Source: Aculops lycopersici (taxonomy: Eukaryota; Arthropoda; Arachnida; Trombidiformes; Eriophyidae). Taken from it: 64,000 nucleotides of DNA. This document shows, one piece after another, positions 12,264-22,098 of this stretch; position 1 is the first letter of the stretch, and each line of letters begins with the position of its first letter. Under the pieces are notes generated by a model. The model did not search any database and had not been told where the DNA came from. It worked only from the letters and a program-made list of their open reading frames with translations. The DNA lies in the NCBI GenBank assembly GCA_015350385.1, contig WNKI01000001.1:10411621-10475620 (forward strand). The letters run 5' to 3'. Made by a program: the position numbers and the translations under genes.

Positions 12264-13521
12264 ACAGCAGCAACAGCAGCAATCCAGTCGAGCGTCGCCT
12301 AGCTCGCTGAATCACGCGCCCCTCTCAACCGACACCAACGCGTCCGGCCAGCAACAATTGGACCACCCAGCCAAACAGCAAATGGATTTGTCTAGCCAAG
12401 CGGAAGCCAATATTTTGCACCAGTTTCTGAACTCGCTGGTGGCGCAACAGGCTGCCACTCCGCGCCAGACGCCACCTCAAACTTTGATTGAGCAACAGAA
12501 CCACCGAATCAGTCAACGAAAGCAACAACACCAACAAGAGCAACGACAGCGACTACTTGCTGCTGCCGTCGCCAACGACCTGCTGCTAGCCTCGCACCAG
12601 ATCTCACTCGATCTAACAAACGGACAACCAGCGCAGCACATTGCAACCATTGCACCTCGAACCGACCATACAACCGACAAGAGGCTCAATGATTCGAATG
12701 GCGAAGCCTACGCATCAACAGGAAGGGCCGACTTGGTCACCGTGACTAGTCAGAACAAGTTGCTCGGCGCCAAGATCATTCGTCAGTCTAAGCGGAACGG
12801 CGAGGGCGGCAAGTCGCACATAAAGCGCCCGATGAACGCCTTCATGGTGTGGGCCAAGGACGAGCGGCGCAAGATTCTCAAAGAGTGTCCCGATATGCAC
12901 AACTCAAACATTTCCAAGATCCTCGGCCAAAAGTGGAAGGCGATGAGCAACGCAGAGAAGCAGCCCTACTACGAGGAGCAGTCGCGCCTGAGCAAGGTGC
13001 ACATGGAGAAGCATCCCGACTACAGGTACCGGCCGCGCCCGAAGCGGACCTGCATTGTGGACGGAAAGAAGATGCGCATCAGCGAGTACAAGGTCCTCAT
13101 GCGCAAGAAGCGCACCGAGCTCGGCGCTGAAGGGTACAACTCCATGCCTCCTTTCGGATTCTGTCCATTGGATCCCATGCACGTGGAGCCAACAAGTGGT
13201 GATAATTTGAAGCAAATTGGTGGCGCTCACGAGCCGAACAATGAAGCCTCAACTTCAAGTGAAATCGATGAGCACTTTGCACTCGTTAGCCAAATAGAAA
13301 CAACGAGCTCCAGCTCAACGGACAAAGTGGTCGGTGGTGTTTCAGCTCTGAGAAGTCCGCAAGAATTAAATTTTTCGATGGATTTGTCGAACAATCTAAA
13401 CGAGCAAAGTGTTTACTCAGCAAATATGCTAGCCACAAGTCCAGAGTTGAGTTTAGCAAAATGTTTATTGGCCTCCAACGGCAACGATGAGATAATAACT
13501 TCCATCAAACCAAGTGACTAG
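12082..13521 (+). CDS. SoxD: SoxD-family HMG-box transcription factor, copy 2
   Basis: From the ATG at 12082 the protein has 479 residues. It carries the same HMG box and basic extension as copy 1, identical in DNA over 378 bp, and shares two diverged blocks (12124-12180 and 12412-12450) plus a glutamine run at 12226-12285. The C-terminal tail differs: it lacks the acidic stretch of copy 1 and is Ser/Asn-rich. An AATAAA lies at 13578, about 60 bases after the stop. The frame stays open upstream to 11857 without an ATG, and pyrimidine-rich CAGs at 11875-11877 and 12070-12072 could be 3' splice sites, so the true N-terminus may come from another exon; 12082 is the conservative start. Copy 2 is a tandem paralogue about 9 kb downstream on the same strand. 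Confidence 0.88.
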
Positions 13522-14493
13522 ATAGGCTGACTTTGTTGTTGAATAATAATTGTTCATCCAAGAGGCAAATGTTAATTTAATAAAATCTCCTAACCAAAAA
13601 GACTGACGAGGATACACTTGAATTGAGATCAATTGTATCCAAAGCAATGCAAACGCGCGCCTCGAGGTGTCATCTTTCCCCATTTAGCGCTTGCTATTAA
13701 TGGCAAAAAATACAGTACAGTCCAATGCGGAGACCGTTTCACGTAGACAATTTGCGCTCGCATCAGAGAAGACTTTCGGTTGGGAAACTCAACGCCCACG
13801 CAGTCCAGCATACGCCCCCGCGGTCTTGCTTTGCAAAACACGGTCGAGATTCACTGTCCCGAGCGCAATGTGCTGGCCGATGTTCGGCCAGCTAGACCGG
13901 CAAACGCTCACCGTCTGCATGGAGCTTTGAGTCACGTAGCTCTCGGTGTCTCCTTTCGTCTTTTGTGCTCACTTGCGACCTCTGCGATCAGCCGACTCGC
14001 AGGCATAGCAGCAAGCGCGCAGCTTGCACACACGAGCAACGGCAACTAAGACGCCGAGACAGCCAAAAAGTCGGCGGTGACCTAGCGCACGTTGCCGGCG
14101 CTTCGTTACATCAGCGACGGCGCCCGTTACTCTGGCTGCGCGACTCAACGCGCCTCGCGAGCACATTTCCTCCAGTCGGCGGCGCTGCAGCAGCAGCTCG
14201 CTTTCGCCGCGCTCTAGCACCAAAAAGCATCCAAATGCAAATTGCACACAGAGACAACGCACGTCGCGTCCACAATCCAAGTCGTCCGTTGCCTTGGACT
14301 CGAGGGAAAGGATAAACAAACACCAGAAATCACTTACCATTATCATCTTCAGTAGCCAACAACCAATCAGATCCTCTTCAGCCTAGTATTAGTTTGTCCA
14401 TTCAGTTTGCATGATTGATTGTTTATAAGCAAGAAGCGGCAGCAGCAGCAAATCAGCGGACCCCAAAAGTATCAGTCTGAGGAGGCCGAAGTG
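13522..14493. other. 3' UTR of SoxD copy 2 and promoter of the next gene
   Basis: The polyadenylation signal AATAAA of the Sox gene lies near 13578. No supported gene follows until 14494. A TTTATAAGC element at 14422-14430 is about 65 bases before the next ATG and could be its TATA box. Confidence 0.45.
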
Positions 14494-16140
14494 ATGGGCC
14501 GCAAGTGCCAAGTGATGTGGCCACTCTGGCTGCTCATATCGGTTGCTCTAGTTTTGATCAACTCTCAGACCGGAGCATCAACTTACTCAAAACAACAACG
14601 AGGAGAAAGCCAAGATAATTATGAGGAGTTCAAGTTGCAAAGACCAAATGAAGAGTTTATTTTGCTTACTACCGGCGAGCACATCAAGTTGTATCCTCTC
14701 GTCGAGAAGAACGGCCAACTTGCACCCTCCAACGATCCCTACTTCGTGATCGCAAAACCAATTTCAATTACAGGTGAACCTAAATCCCTCAATGATTCGA
14801 ACAAAAGTTCCTACATCCGTTGGCTCGAGTATCGGGCTCGGAAGCAGGCTAATCGTGATACTCGTACAATAAATTCGATGAAAGATGATCCAATCCGCGT
14901 GTACGAGGACGAGGATTTTGGGGATTCTGGGTGGCAGAAGCCTCTGGTTAACGACGTGGACTACTATTTCGACGATCAAGCTTGCAAAAGTCACCAACTC
15001 GACTTAGGTTCAAGGGGCAAGTGTCTTGTGATTGTGTGGATAGACAAACGGAACAAGTTGATTCGCTCGGGTCTCGTTAACTTGCAAACCTCGTCCATCA
15101 AATTTAGTCGTCCAGTTGACGGACTGGCCAAGAGTAAGAGAAGATACCTAATCCTAAATGAAATCCTCCCAGTTGATCTCTGTGAAGATCGTAGCGGCAA
15201 TTGCGAGCTCAAGGCACTCAACGCGGAAAGAAGTCAAGGTCAAGTTTCACTTCTGCTTCTGGAAGGGAGAGAGTATTTTATTAAGAAGCTCAACGGGCTC
15301 CGTTATCGTAATGGTCATATTGAGTGGGTTCATAATTATTTGCATGACCTTCGAGTTGGGGAAAAAGATTCTTATGTCTTCGACAATTCCAAGTTCTTGA
15401 TCGACGGCGACAGGTCGTTCCTCTTCAATAAGAGTGTACTCCGTGTTGGGTCTCTTCAAATGAACCTAGGCTCTGTATCTGTTTACACCAACGAAACACT
15501 GGACTCGCCCGAAGGTGACGATATCACCAATGAATTCTCAGCCATTGGTATAGATTCGGACAAGAAACTCCTCGTCTGGCTCAACAAGCTCAACGAACTT
15601 CGAAGCAGTAAGCCCAACGGAAGTGGCAACAAAATGATCATGAAGCTTCCGCCCAAACCGGTGATTCGCTCGCCGGACAACCTACGAGTCTATGGAAATC
15701 GGGTGTACATTAGCGATCGAGCCAAGAAGACGCTCATCTTATGTCAAATAGGAGATACTACCGCTCGAGGAAGGATCGACCAGCCAAAGGTAGAGGTCCT
15801 CCTTGTAGAGAGTCCTGGAATCCTAAGTTTCCGCATTGGATCTGCCCCAGAGGAGAATCTCAAGTCAAAGGCAAATCTCACGTTTCGGCCTCAAGTAGAT
15901 GAGACAAGCACAGAACAGGCTGAGGATCTTAGCTTGTTCTACGACCTACCGGCACCCGATAACATAACGGTAATGAGCGTCGATGGCCACGATTTATATT
16001 CATGCACTCTCGCCATCTACACAGGCATAATTGCTTCTTTGGCTATGATTGTTGTGGTAGTGGTACTAGTGAAAAGAGCCTCATCGGCTCCGATGAAAAC
16101 CATCGACCTGGAGTCGAATGGTGCTACATCTTGCAAGTGA
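14494..16140 (+). CDS. Orphan type I membrane protein with signal peptide
   Basis: A 548-residue intronless protein I cannot place in a family. The frame opens upstream without an ATG; the first ATG (14494) gives a good signal peptide (MGRKCQVMWPLWLLISVALV) followed by an acidic, Asn/Asp-rich ectodomain. N-glycosylation sequons are visible (for example NDSNKSS, NKS, NET, NLT, NIT). A single hydrophobic helix near residues 508-530 (IYTGIIASLAMIVVVVVLVK) is followed by a short cytoplasmic tail ending ESNGATSCK. Short repeated strand-like segments (for example LRVYGNRVYISD) could come from a beta-propeller or beta-sandwich, but this is speculation. Topology is well supported; function is unknown. 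Confidence 0.75.
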   Translation: MGRKCQVMWPLWLLISVALVLINSQTGASTYSKQQRGESQDNYEEFKLQRPNEEFILLTTGEHIKLYPLVEKNGQLAPSNDPYFVIAKPISITGEPKSLNDSNKSSYIRWLEYRARKQANRDTRTINSMKDDPIRVYEDEDFGDSGWQKPLVNDVDYYFDDQACKSHQLDLGSRGKCLVIVWIDKRNKLIRSGLVNLQTSSIKFSRPVDGLAKSKRRYLILNEILPVDLCEDRSGNCELKALNAERSQGQVSLLLLEGREYFIKKLNGLRYRNGHIEWVHNYLHDLRVGEKDSYVFDNSKFLIDGDRSFLFNKSVLRVGSLQMNLGSVSVYTNETLDSPEGDDITNEFSAIGIDSDKKLLVWLNKLNELRSSKPNGSGNKMIMKLPPKPVIRSPDNLRVYGNRVYISDRAKKTLILCQIGDTTARGRIDQPKVEVLLVESPGILSFRIGSAPEENLKSKANLTFRPQVDETSTEQAEDLSLFYDLPAPDNITVMSVDGHDLYSCTLAIYTGIIASLAMIVVVVVLVKRASSAPMKTIDLESNGATSCK

Positions 16141-16604
16141 CCTTCGAGCTGACACATACTTCCCCGATCTCATCAAGCTGCAGCTACTAGAAAGCAGCCA
16201 ACTTCTGACCATGAGCTAACTATAAGACGATGAACAGCACCAATCAACTTCAGAATCAGTATTAGCATTATCAATCTCAAGGAACCAAGTCCCTCGATAC
16301 ATATCTGTGATGTTTGAGTGTCAAACAGAGAGTTTACTTCATCATTGCAGCACAATTTTCCGTTGGAATGGATGCGGTCAACTTGTTTTTCTAACTCAAT
16401 TTGATACGACAAGTAAATAAGTTCAACAATAAGTTAATTTAATATCTAGTAGAATAATTTGTATTCAAGTAAGGAAGATATAATGGATAAAAATATTAGT
16501 GATGGATAAACAACACGATCATAAGATAGCTTGATCTAGCCAATAGTCGATTTAATGGCTCATCTTGAGATCACTTGCTGGGTTTTGAAGAGTGATTTGA
16601 TGCT
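16141..16604. other. Spacer between convergent genes
   Basis: An AT-rich stretch between the stops of the membrane-protein gene (plus strand) and NELF-A (minus strand). It should hold both 3' UTRs. No gene is supported. Confidence 0.5.
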
Positions 16605-17477
16605 TTACATCGGTGGTGAGCCTGACATGGGATGTTTGGTTGGCGAAGAATCATCCATCGTCTCCTGGCTCGAGTCATCATGGCTGAAACTCTTCTTTCT
16701 CTTCTTCGAAGTAGTAGGCTGCTGGTCAATTTCGAGCAATTTGACTCCTCCGTCGCGAAGTTTAGGTTGACTTTTGATCGGTCCCTTGGAAGAACTGAAT
16801 GCTGGTTTCATAACAGGAGCTATCGGGCTCTTGAAAGAAATACCTCGCAATGGGGTGTCACTGATTCCTCGCATTCGAATTGGAATACTAGGAGTTGTGG
16901 AGCTACTCTTACCGCTCAGAGCATCACTCGATCTTTGCATCAGCTCAGCACGGATGGCTGCAGACTTGGGCTTACGAATCAGAGTAAAGTGCTTGACAGG
17001 TAGGGGTGGCGGACCAAACAAAGCGGTCATGACATTTTTGTTCAGGTAGAGGCACTCAAGTGGCAGCATTGCACAGTCTATCTGGGTCTTGTCGAGGGTT
17101 TTCTTTAGTTCGGCAACTAGGTCGTTGAATATGGGTGTGTTCTCTTCAACGTTTAAATTGATTTGGAAATCGGTGGGGTAATTCTTGAGTAACTCCGCTA
17201 TCGTGGACAACCAACTGTCCGAGTCGTCGGCTATGGCGATTTCTATAATATCACATAGTTCGTGTCGCCATTCTTCTACATTCCTCTTTGCTATATGGAT
17301 TATTGACAACAATAACTTGAGCTTGACTTGAGGTTGCAAGTCTGAGAAACAATCTCTAATACTTCGCAACTTGTCCTGGCTGAGTTGTGATACAATAGTT
17401 CGACCGCTCCATTGGTCGTTGCTGGTTCCTAGTTTGTTATGTAGCCATAATGCTGTGTCAAAGTCCCGCCCCGCCAT
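16605..17477 (-). CDS. NELFA: Negative elongation factor A (NELF-A)
   Basis: A 290-residue intronless protein. The N-terminus (DTALWLHNKLG, then a helical block with VKLKLLLSIIHIAKR) and the middle (CAMLPLECLYLNKN, PPPLPVKHFTLIRKPKSAAIRAEL) follow the HDAg-like N-terminal domain and linker of NELF-A, the subunit that holds paused RNA polymerase II after initiation in the nucleus. A conserved GVKLLEI segment and a Lys/Arg patch lie near the C-terminus. The human protein is about 530 residues, so most of the disordered C-terminal tail is missing. It is transcribed divergently from VPS25, with 281 bases between the two ATGs, which probably act as a shared promoter. Identification is confident. 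Confidence 0.93.
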   Translation of the reverse strand: MAGRDFDTALWLHNKLGTSNDQWSGRTIVSQLSQDKLRSIRDCFSDLQPQVKLKLLLSIIHIAKRNVEEWRHELCDIIEIAIADDSDSWLSTIAELLKNYPTDFQINLNVEENTPIFNDLVAELKKTLDKTQIDCAMLPLECLYLNKNVMTALFGPPPLPVKHFTLIRKPKSAAIRAELMQRSSDALSGKSSSTTPSIPIRMRGISDTPLRGISFKSPIAPVMKPAFSSSKGPIKSQPKLRDGGVKLLEIDQQPTTSKKRKKSFSHDDSSQETMDDSSPTKHPMSGSPPM

Positions 17478-17758
17478 GTTAATTGGAGGTAAACTTAATT
17501 TTCAAGTTAATAGTTGTATGATAGGATCAGGGTCGAGTTCCAGGGGATGTGATATTTTCCTGACAAGAGCGACTGTACAAATTCCCCACAGAGTGGAAAA
17601 TAACACACGCACGAGCTGCGAAAGAGAGGGATTTTGCTCGGCAAAATTCATAGTAAAAACCAACAACAGGCATGCGACTGTAAGACATCAAGAGGCAAAA
17701 CCTGTATTCTTGCTATTGAAAATACCCATCGTTTTTCATACTTTATTACATAACCATT

Positions 17759-18289
17759 ATGACCACCTTCAATTATCCTTGGGAGTATAATTTCCCACCC
17801 TTTTTCACTATTCAGCCAAACATAGAAACCAGGAAGGCCCAACTGGAGGCGTGGCGATCGCTTATTTTGGACTTCTGTCAGCATCAAAACATTCACCAAT
17901 TGCACCTCAGAGATTGGCTCAACAAGCCCCCATTCCACAATGAATCCATAGATAGACGATTGAATTTGGATTCCCTGAGACAAGTCATCAACAGTTTGGT
18001 GGAAAAACGATACGCCGAGTGGGTCGGCGGCAAGGATAAGGAAACTTGTTTGATCTACGCCCGTCCTCCCGACCAATGGGCCCAGATCATCTACGACTAT
18101 GTCAAGGAAATGTCATTGCACAATAGCGTACTGACATTTTATGAGCTTCTCGAGGGAGAGTCCACTAGAGGCCGCGAGTTCCATCAACTTGACGAGATCA
18201 TCTTCTTGAAGGCACTAAAAATACTCGAAAAACAAGGCAAAGCAGCTGTGATAGAAATGGACGGTAACAAGGGAGTAAAGTTTTCTTAG
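17759..18289 (+). CDS. VPS25: ESCRT-II subunit VPS25
   Basis: A 176-residue protein, matching the usual VPS25 length. It begins with the typical aromatic-rich segment (YPWEYNFPPFFTIQPN), followed by two winged-helix domains and the conserved C-terminal GKAAVIE..GNKGVKFS. VPS25 forms ESCRT-II with VPS22 and VPS36 and recruits ESCRT-III during multivesicular-body sorting at endosomes. Intronless, and head-to-head with NELF-A. Confidence 0.97.
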   Translation: MTTFNYPWEYNFPPFFTIQPNIETRKAQLEAWRSLILDFCQHQNIHQLHLRDWLNKPPFHNESIDRRLNLDSLRQVINSLVEKRYAEWVGGKDKETCLIYARPPDQWAQIIYDYVKEMSLHNSVLTFYELLEGESTRGREFHQLDEIIFLKALKILEKQGKAAVIEMDGNKGVKFS

Positions 18290-18556
18290 ACCCTGAAACA
18301 ACAATCAATTACGTAGCGTGTAATATCTTAATATTTAATCTTTATGTTTATATACCTGTTACTCTCTTTTAGTGCATAATGGATACTATGGATTTCAAGA
18401 AGTCGTCTAACTATTGTTTCCTTGTTGGGGCTTGATGCCAGTTCAACTGGTTGCTCGCCCATCACGTGAGTCCTCGAGTTTCGCGTGTCGACTAGCGCGC
18501 GTTTGGTGTTGTTGTTGCGATATAACTATTGATCCTGTCCTCAATCTTAGGACAGT
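18290..18556. other. Spacer between convergent VPS25 and desaturase genes
   Basis: 267 bases, AT-rich at first then GC-richer, holding the two facing 3' UTRs. No gene seen. Confidence 0.5.
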
Positions 18557-19612
18557 TCATTGGTAGTTATGAGGTCCGTAGGGTCCTTTCTCTGCGGTAT
18601 CGCCGGTTCTGAGCTTGCGCTGCTTTATCATATCGGGCGTGACAACCTTGCGCTCGTAGGCCCAGCCGAGTTTGGCGAAGGTATCGATGAAGAGCTTGGT
18701 AAGGTTGAGGTCGTAGCCGAGCTCGCTGGTTGCGTAGTCCCATGGGAACGTGTGGTGGTAGTTGTGGAATCCCTCGCCAAGTGCCCAAATTGAAACGCTT
18801 CGGTTCTCGCTTGGATTGATGGTCTTGTCGTATGGCCGGCGACCCCACAGGTGAGCAGCCGAGTTGACCAGCCAGGTGGCGTGCAGGGTGACTACGTAGC
18901 GAAGCAGGGAGCAGACGTAGAAGGAGTTGTAGAGGGTTTCGCCCCAGAAGAGGTAGGGTACCAGAGTGGGCAAGACAAAGCAGAATAAAAAGACGCTGGC
19001 CAGGTAGTTGCGGTGCTGGAAGCGAACAATTGGATCCGCAATCAGGTCGCCCAAATCGATTTGTTGTCCTTTGGTCTTGACGTCTGGATGCTTGCGGCAG
19101 AGAAGCCAACCAATGTGGGCGAAGAAGAAGCCGCGGAGGGCGTTATGCGGATCGGCGTCCGTCTCGCTGAACTTGTGGTGGACTCGGTGGTCGCGACTCC
19201 ACTCGTAGATGGAGTTTTCGAAGGCCATCGACTGGAGACAGGCGAGTAAGATCCTCAGTGGCATCTTGGCCTTGTAGCTGCGATGGGCCCAGAGTCTGTG
19301 GGCGCCGGCGGTGATGCCGAGACCTCCCAACACGTAGAAGATGTAGGCGGCTGCAATGGTCTTCCATTGAGCACCCGAGCTCACGAAACACTGGCGCAAA
19401 CCGGCGAGAGCGCCCAAATGCAGCAAGGTCATGAGGATCACGTTACGCCACGCGATGCTCGTCAGGAAGGGGCCCTTCGACAGTAGCTCTTGTTGTTGTT
19501 GTTGTTGTGGCTTCTGGAATTGATGTCCCTCGGATGTCGGCTGCTTTTCCTCCTCCTGCAGTCGGCGCGTCAACTCCAAGTTGCGCTCGACAAGTTCAAC
19601 TCTTGGTGGCAT
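18557..19612 (-). CDS. Acyl-CoA delta-9 desaturase (stearoyl-CoA desaturase family)
   Basis: A 351-residue membrane desaturase that would introduce a cis double bond at C9 of palmitoyl- or stearoyl-CoA in the endoplasmic reticulum, using cytochrome b5 and oxygen. The three histidine boxes that bind the di-iron centre are intact: HRLWAH, HRVHH and HNYHH, with the extra SAAHLWG histidine before the third. Hydrophobic segments lie in the expected order, two before the first box region and two between the second and third boxes. The N-terminus is charged with a short Gln run. Start is the first in-frame ATG; a TTATAAGC on the minus strand about 45 bases upstream is a possible TATA element. Intronless. 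Family is certain; the exact chain-length preference cannot be told. Confidence 0.96.
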   Translation of the reverse strand: MPPRVELVERNLELTRRLQEEEKQPTSEGHQFQKPQQQQQQELLSKGPFLTSIAWRNVILMTLLHLGALAGLRQCFVSSGAQWKTIAAAYIFYVLGGLGITAGAHRLWAHRSYKAKMPLRILLACLQSMAFENSIYEWSRDHRVHHKFSETDADPHNALRGFFFAHIGWLLCRKHPDVKTKGQQIDLGDLIADPIVRFQHRNYLASVFLFCFVLPTLVPYLFWGETLYNSFYVCSLLRYVVTLHATWLVNSAAHLWGRRPYDKTINPSENRSVSIWALGEGFHNYHHTFPWDYATSELGYDLNLTKLFIDTFAKLGWAYERKVVTPDMIKQRKLRTGDTAEKGPYGPHNYQ

Positions 19613-22098
19613 CTTGAGATTTGCTTGACCTAGTTAATTTCTAATATTAATGTATGCTTATAACGCTGACCAACTAATTTGGGGCGTTTTGTTTCGGTTC
19701 TAGTGATTGTTTGGGGTTGACAAATAAGGTGACGGTCCAGTTGTCGTGTGGAGATCGGGTTCTTGTTGATGTGTGTGATGTATTGTGGGTATGGTGTCGC
19801 CTGAGTTGGACGTTGCGGACAACTGACTTGTTCTGTGTGCGATCAAGTGAGCGAGCGAACGAGCGAACGAAGCGCCGCACCGCACTGCCTGCCGCTTGTC
19901 TCCCCCTCTGTCTTTCTGCTTAACGCTGGCAGTCCCATTGGCTTGCATTGTGCGCTGGCCGCCGAGAACGTAACTGAGTTTTGGCTGCACTTCGCTCATG
20001 CCAAGTGCAGTTTTTTCTCCCTCCGTATGCGTGCCCCTGTGTGTGCAACTCGTTGCTCTCGCCAGCTCACTCCTTTCCCCCCTTTTCTTCACCTCCGCCC
20101 TGTACTTCGCCGTTCATCCCCTCTGAGTGGGCCTGCCGCCAGGGCCATTCTCGCGGGGGTGGCAGCAGCAACACAATGCAGGTGCGTGGAGCCAGAAGGG
20201 GGAAGAAGTAGCTCGCAGGCCTCGCGCGACTCGCCATCCCGCAAGCAGTGGAGTGGCTTGCTCTGCGGATGCCCCTGTTTCGGCTCCCCCACGCGCTCGC
20301 ATCTGGCGGCCAAGCCAACCGATCGGCATCCCAACGCGTGAGTCGCCCGAGTTAGCTGTTTGGAGGCGGGAGTAGGAGTTAAAGCGGGAGCAGCCAGCAG
20401 CGAGCTAGAGCGAGAAAGCGAGAGCGAAAGGGACAGGCGGCTGCCTCGTGATCGCCAAGACGAGTAAGGCTTTTCTCGCGTGTCAATTATGGCCGCTTTC
20501 AAGTTCAAGGATCGTTTCGCACTCCAACCTCAACTTCAGCTTTCAGTTGATCTCAGAGTAAAGCAGAAGCAGAAGCCAAAGCTCGAGCTTTTAATGCAGC
20601 GGCCATGCAAATGAAGTCGCCGTCAGGCCACCACTTTGTAGTCGCTCTAGCTGGGCGATGGGAGCTCCCGCTGCTGACGCTGCACTCGGCGTCACAATCT
20701 TTGTGCCACTCGGCGACTGGCACGTAGCTTGCCGCGACATAGAGCTAAGGCCAACGACTACTTGTTGCCTCGGGATCGCCGATGCGTCAGAGTGGCACAG
20801 AGAGGCATGAGCTTATGTCAGGTGCCAGCTTGCTGTTTGTCGCGCGCAAATAATCGCCGCGCCGGAAGCAGACGAATATTTGCGCGCCTTGCCCATGGAA
20901 ATGGTTGTTATTGTTGGCTGCGTTTGCCGGTTTGTTTTCGGCTTCCAATTGCTGCTCGGCTTGCGTAAGATTAGAGCCATAAAAGCGCCAAGTCGCGCGA
21001 CTTTTTCCGCCCGCCGAGCGGCCAGAGTTTCTGGCTTACCAGCTGCCACAACAAAAGCGCCAATTGCACAACTGCCAGCTAAAAGTCTCGTCGTGTCCAC
21101 CAAATGAACAGCGGCGAGTAGGTAGATATTCGAGACGCTAAGCCAGCGAGACACGACAAAAGCTGACACAGGCAGTTGTGCGCCTTATTGTCAATGTTGT
21201 CGCGGCTAACTGGCGCCGCAAGACCAACACCAATACAAATACCAATACCAATACTAATACCAACACCAAAACCGAGACCAAATCCAAAGTGCAACCACTT
21301 GCACCTCTCGCCGTCTTGTAGGCACCTCAATGTTGTGACTTGCCAATAGTCAATTCAACTACAACTTTTTAATCCTGCTCACTCGCTGGCCGCTCGGCGA
21401 ATGAGTCAAATTTCCGCCCAGAGGAAGTCATTGTTCCTGTCGACAGCGAGACTTAAGGTTTACAAGGTTCGCCATTGAGTTTAGTTTGGCGGCTAGAATG
21501 ACTAGTCGGCTTTATTCTAGCTGCCACAAGTCTTGTTGCTGGCTTCAAATTGGCCGGCCAGCTCGAGTCGCCATCTACCGTGCTTGAGTTCAGTTTCATT
21601 CGCCATTCGTCTTGCCAAATCGCAATGTAGGAAGCGCGTTGCTCGCCAGGGGGCGTGGCGAGCGTCCAGCTTGCCACGCAGCAGTGCTCCTGCGACTGCT
21701 CGCCGCGCGAAACCCAAAACCGAGTGACCAGATTCTCGGCGCAACCTGCTGGCCGTCAAGTCCACTTTAGTCAAGTTAGTTGTTGGCAAGTGAGCGGGAT
21801 GGAGAGAGGAACACGAGTTGAAAATGACACCAACTTCAGTGGCGGCAAGTGGAAGTCGAAGACGCGGAGTGAGTTGTGTCAGCTTTAGTTGTTGTCGTGT
21901 TGTTTGTGCGGTCGAGGTGCTCGTTGGTTGATCATGTTTCAAATGTCAGTGTCTTCGTCAGAAGATTGGCTGGTGTTTAGGACGAAACCGAACAGAAGCA
22001 AGCGGAAGACTCAAATTTGGCTCAAATTGCCGCCAATTGGCCCCCGCGAAGAGTTAAGAAGTCACCAAGTCCCCCAGGTTCGCCGTCGGCCGGCGCTC
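19613..22098. other. Gene-poor region with leader of the TGF-beta propeptide gene
   Basis: No supported gene. It contains GAGCGAACGA-like repeats (19851-19870) and a CCAATAC-type array (about 21229-21280). The last few hundred bases are probably promoter and 5' UTR of the next gene. Confidence 0.45.
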
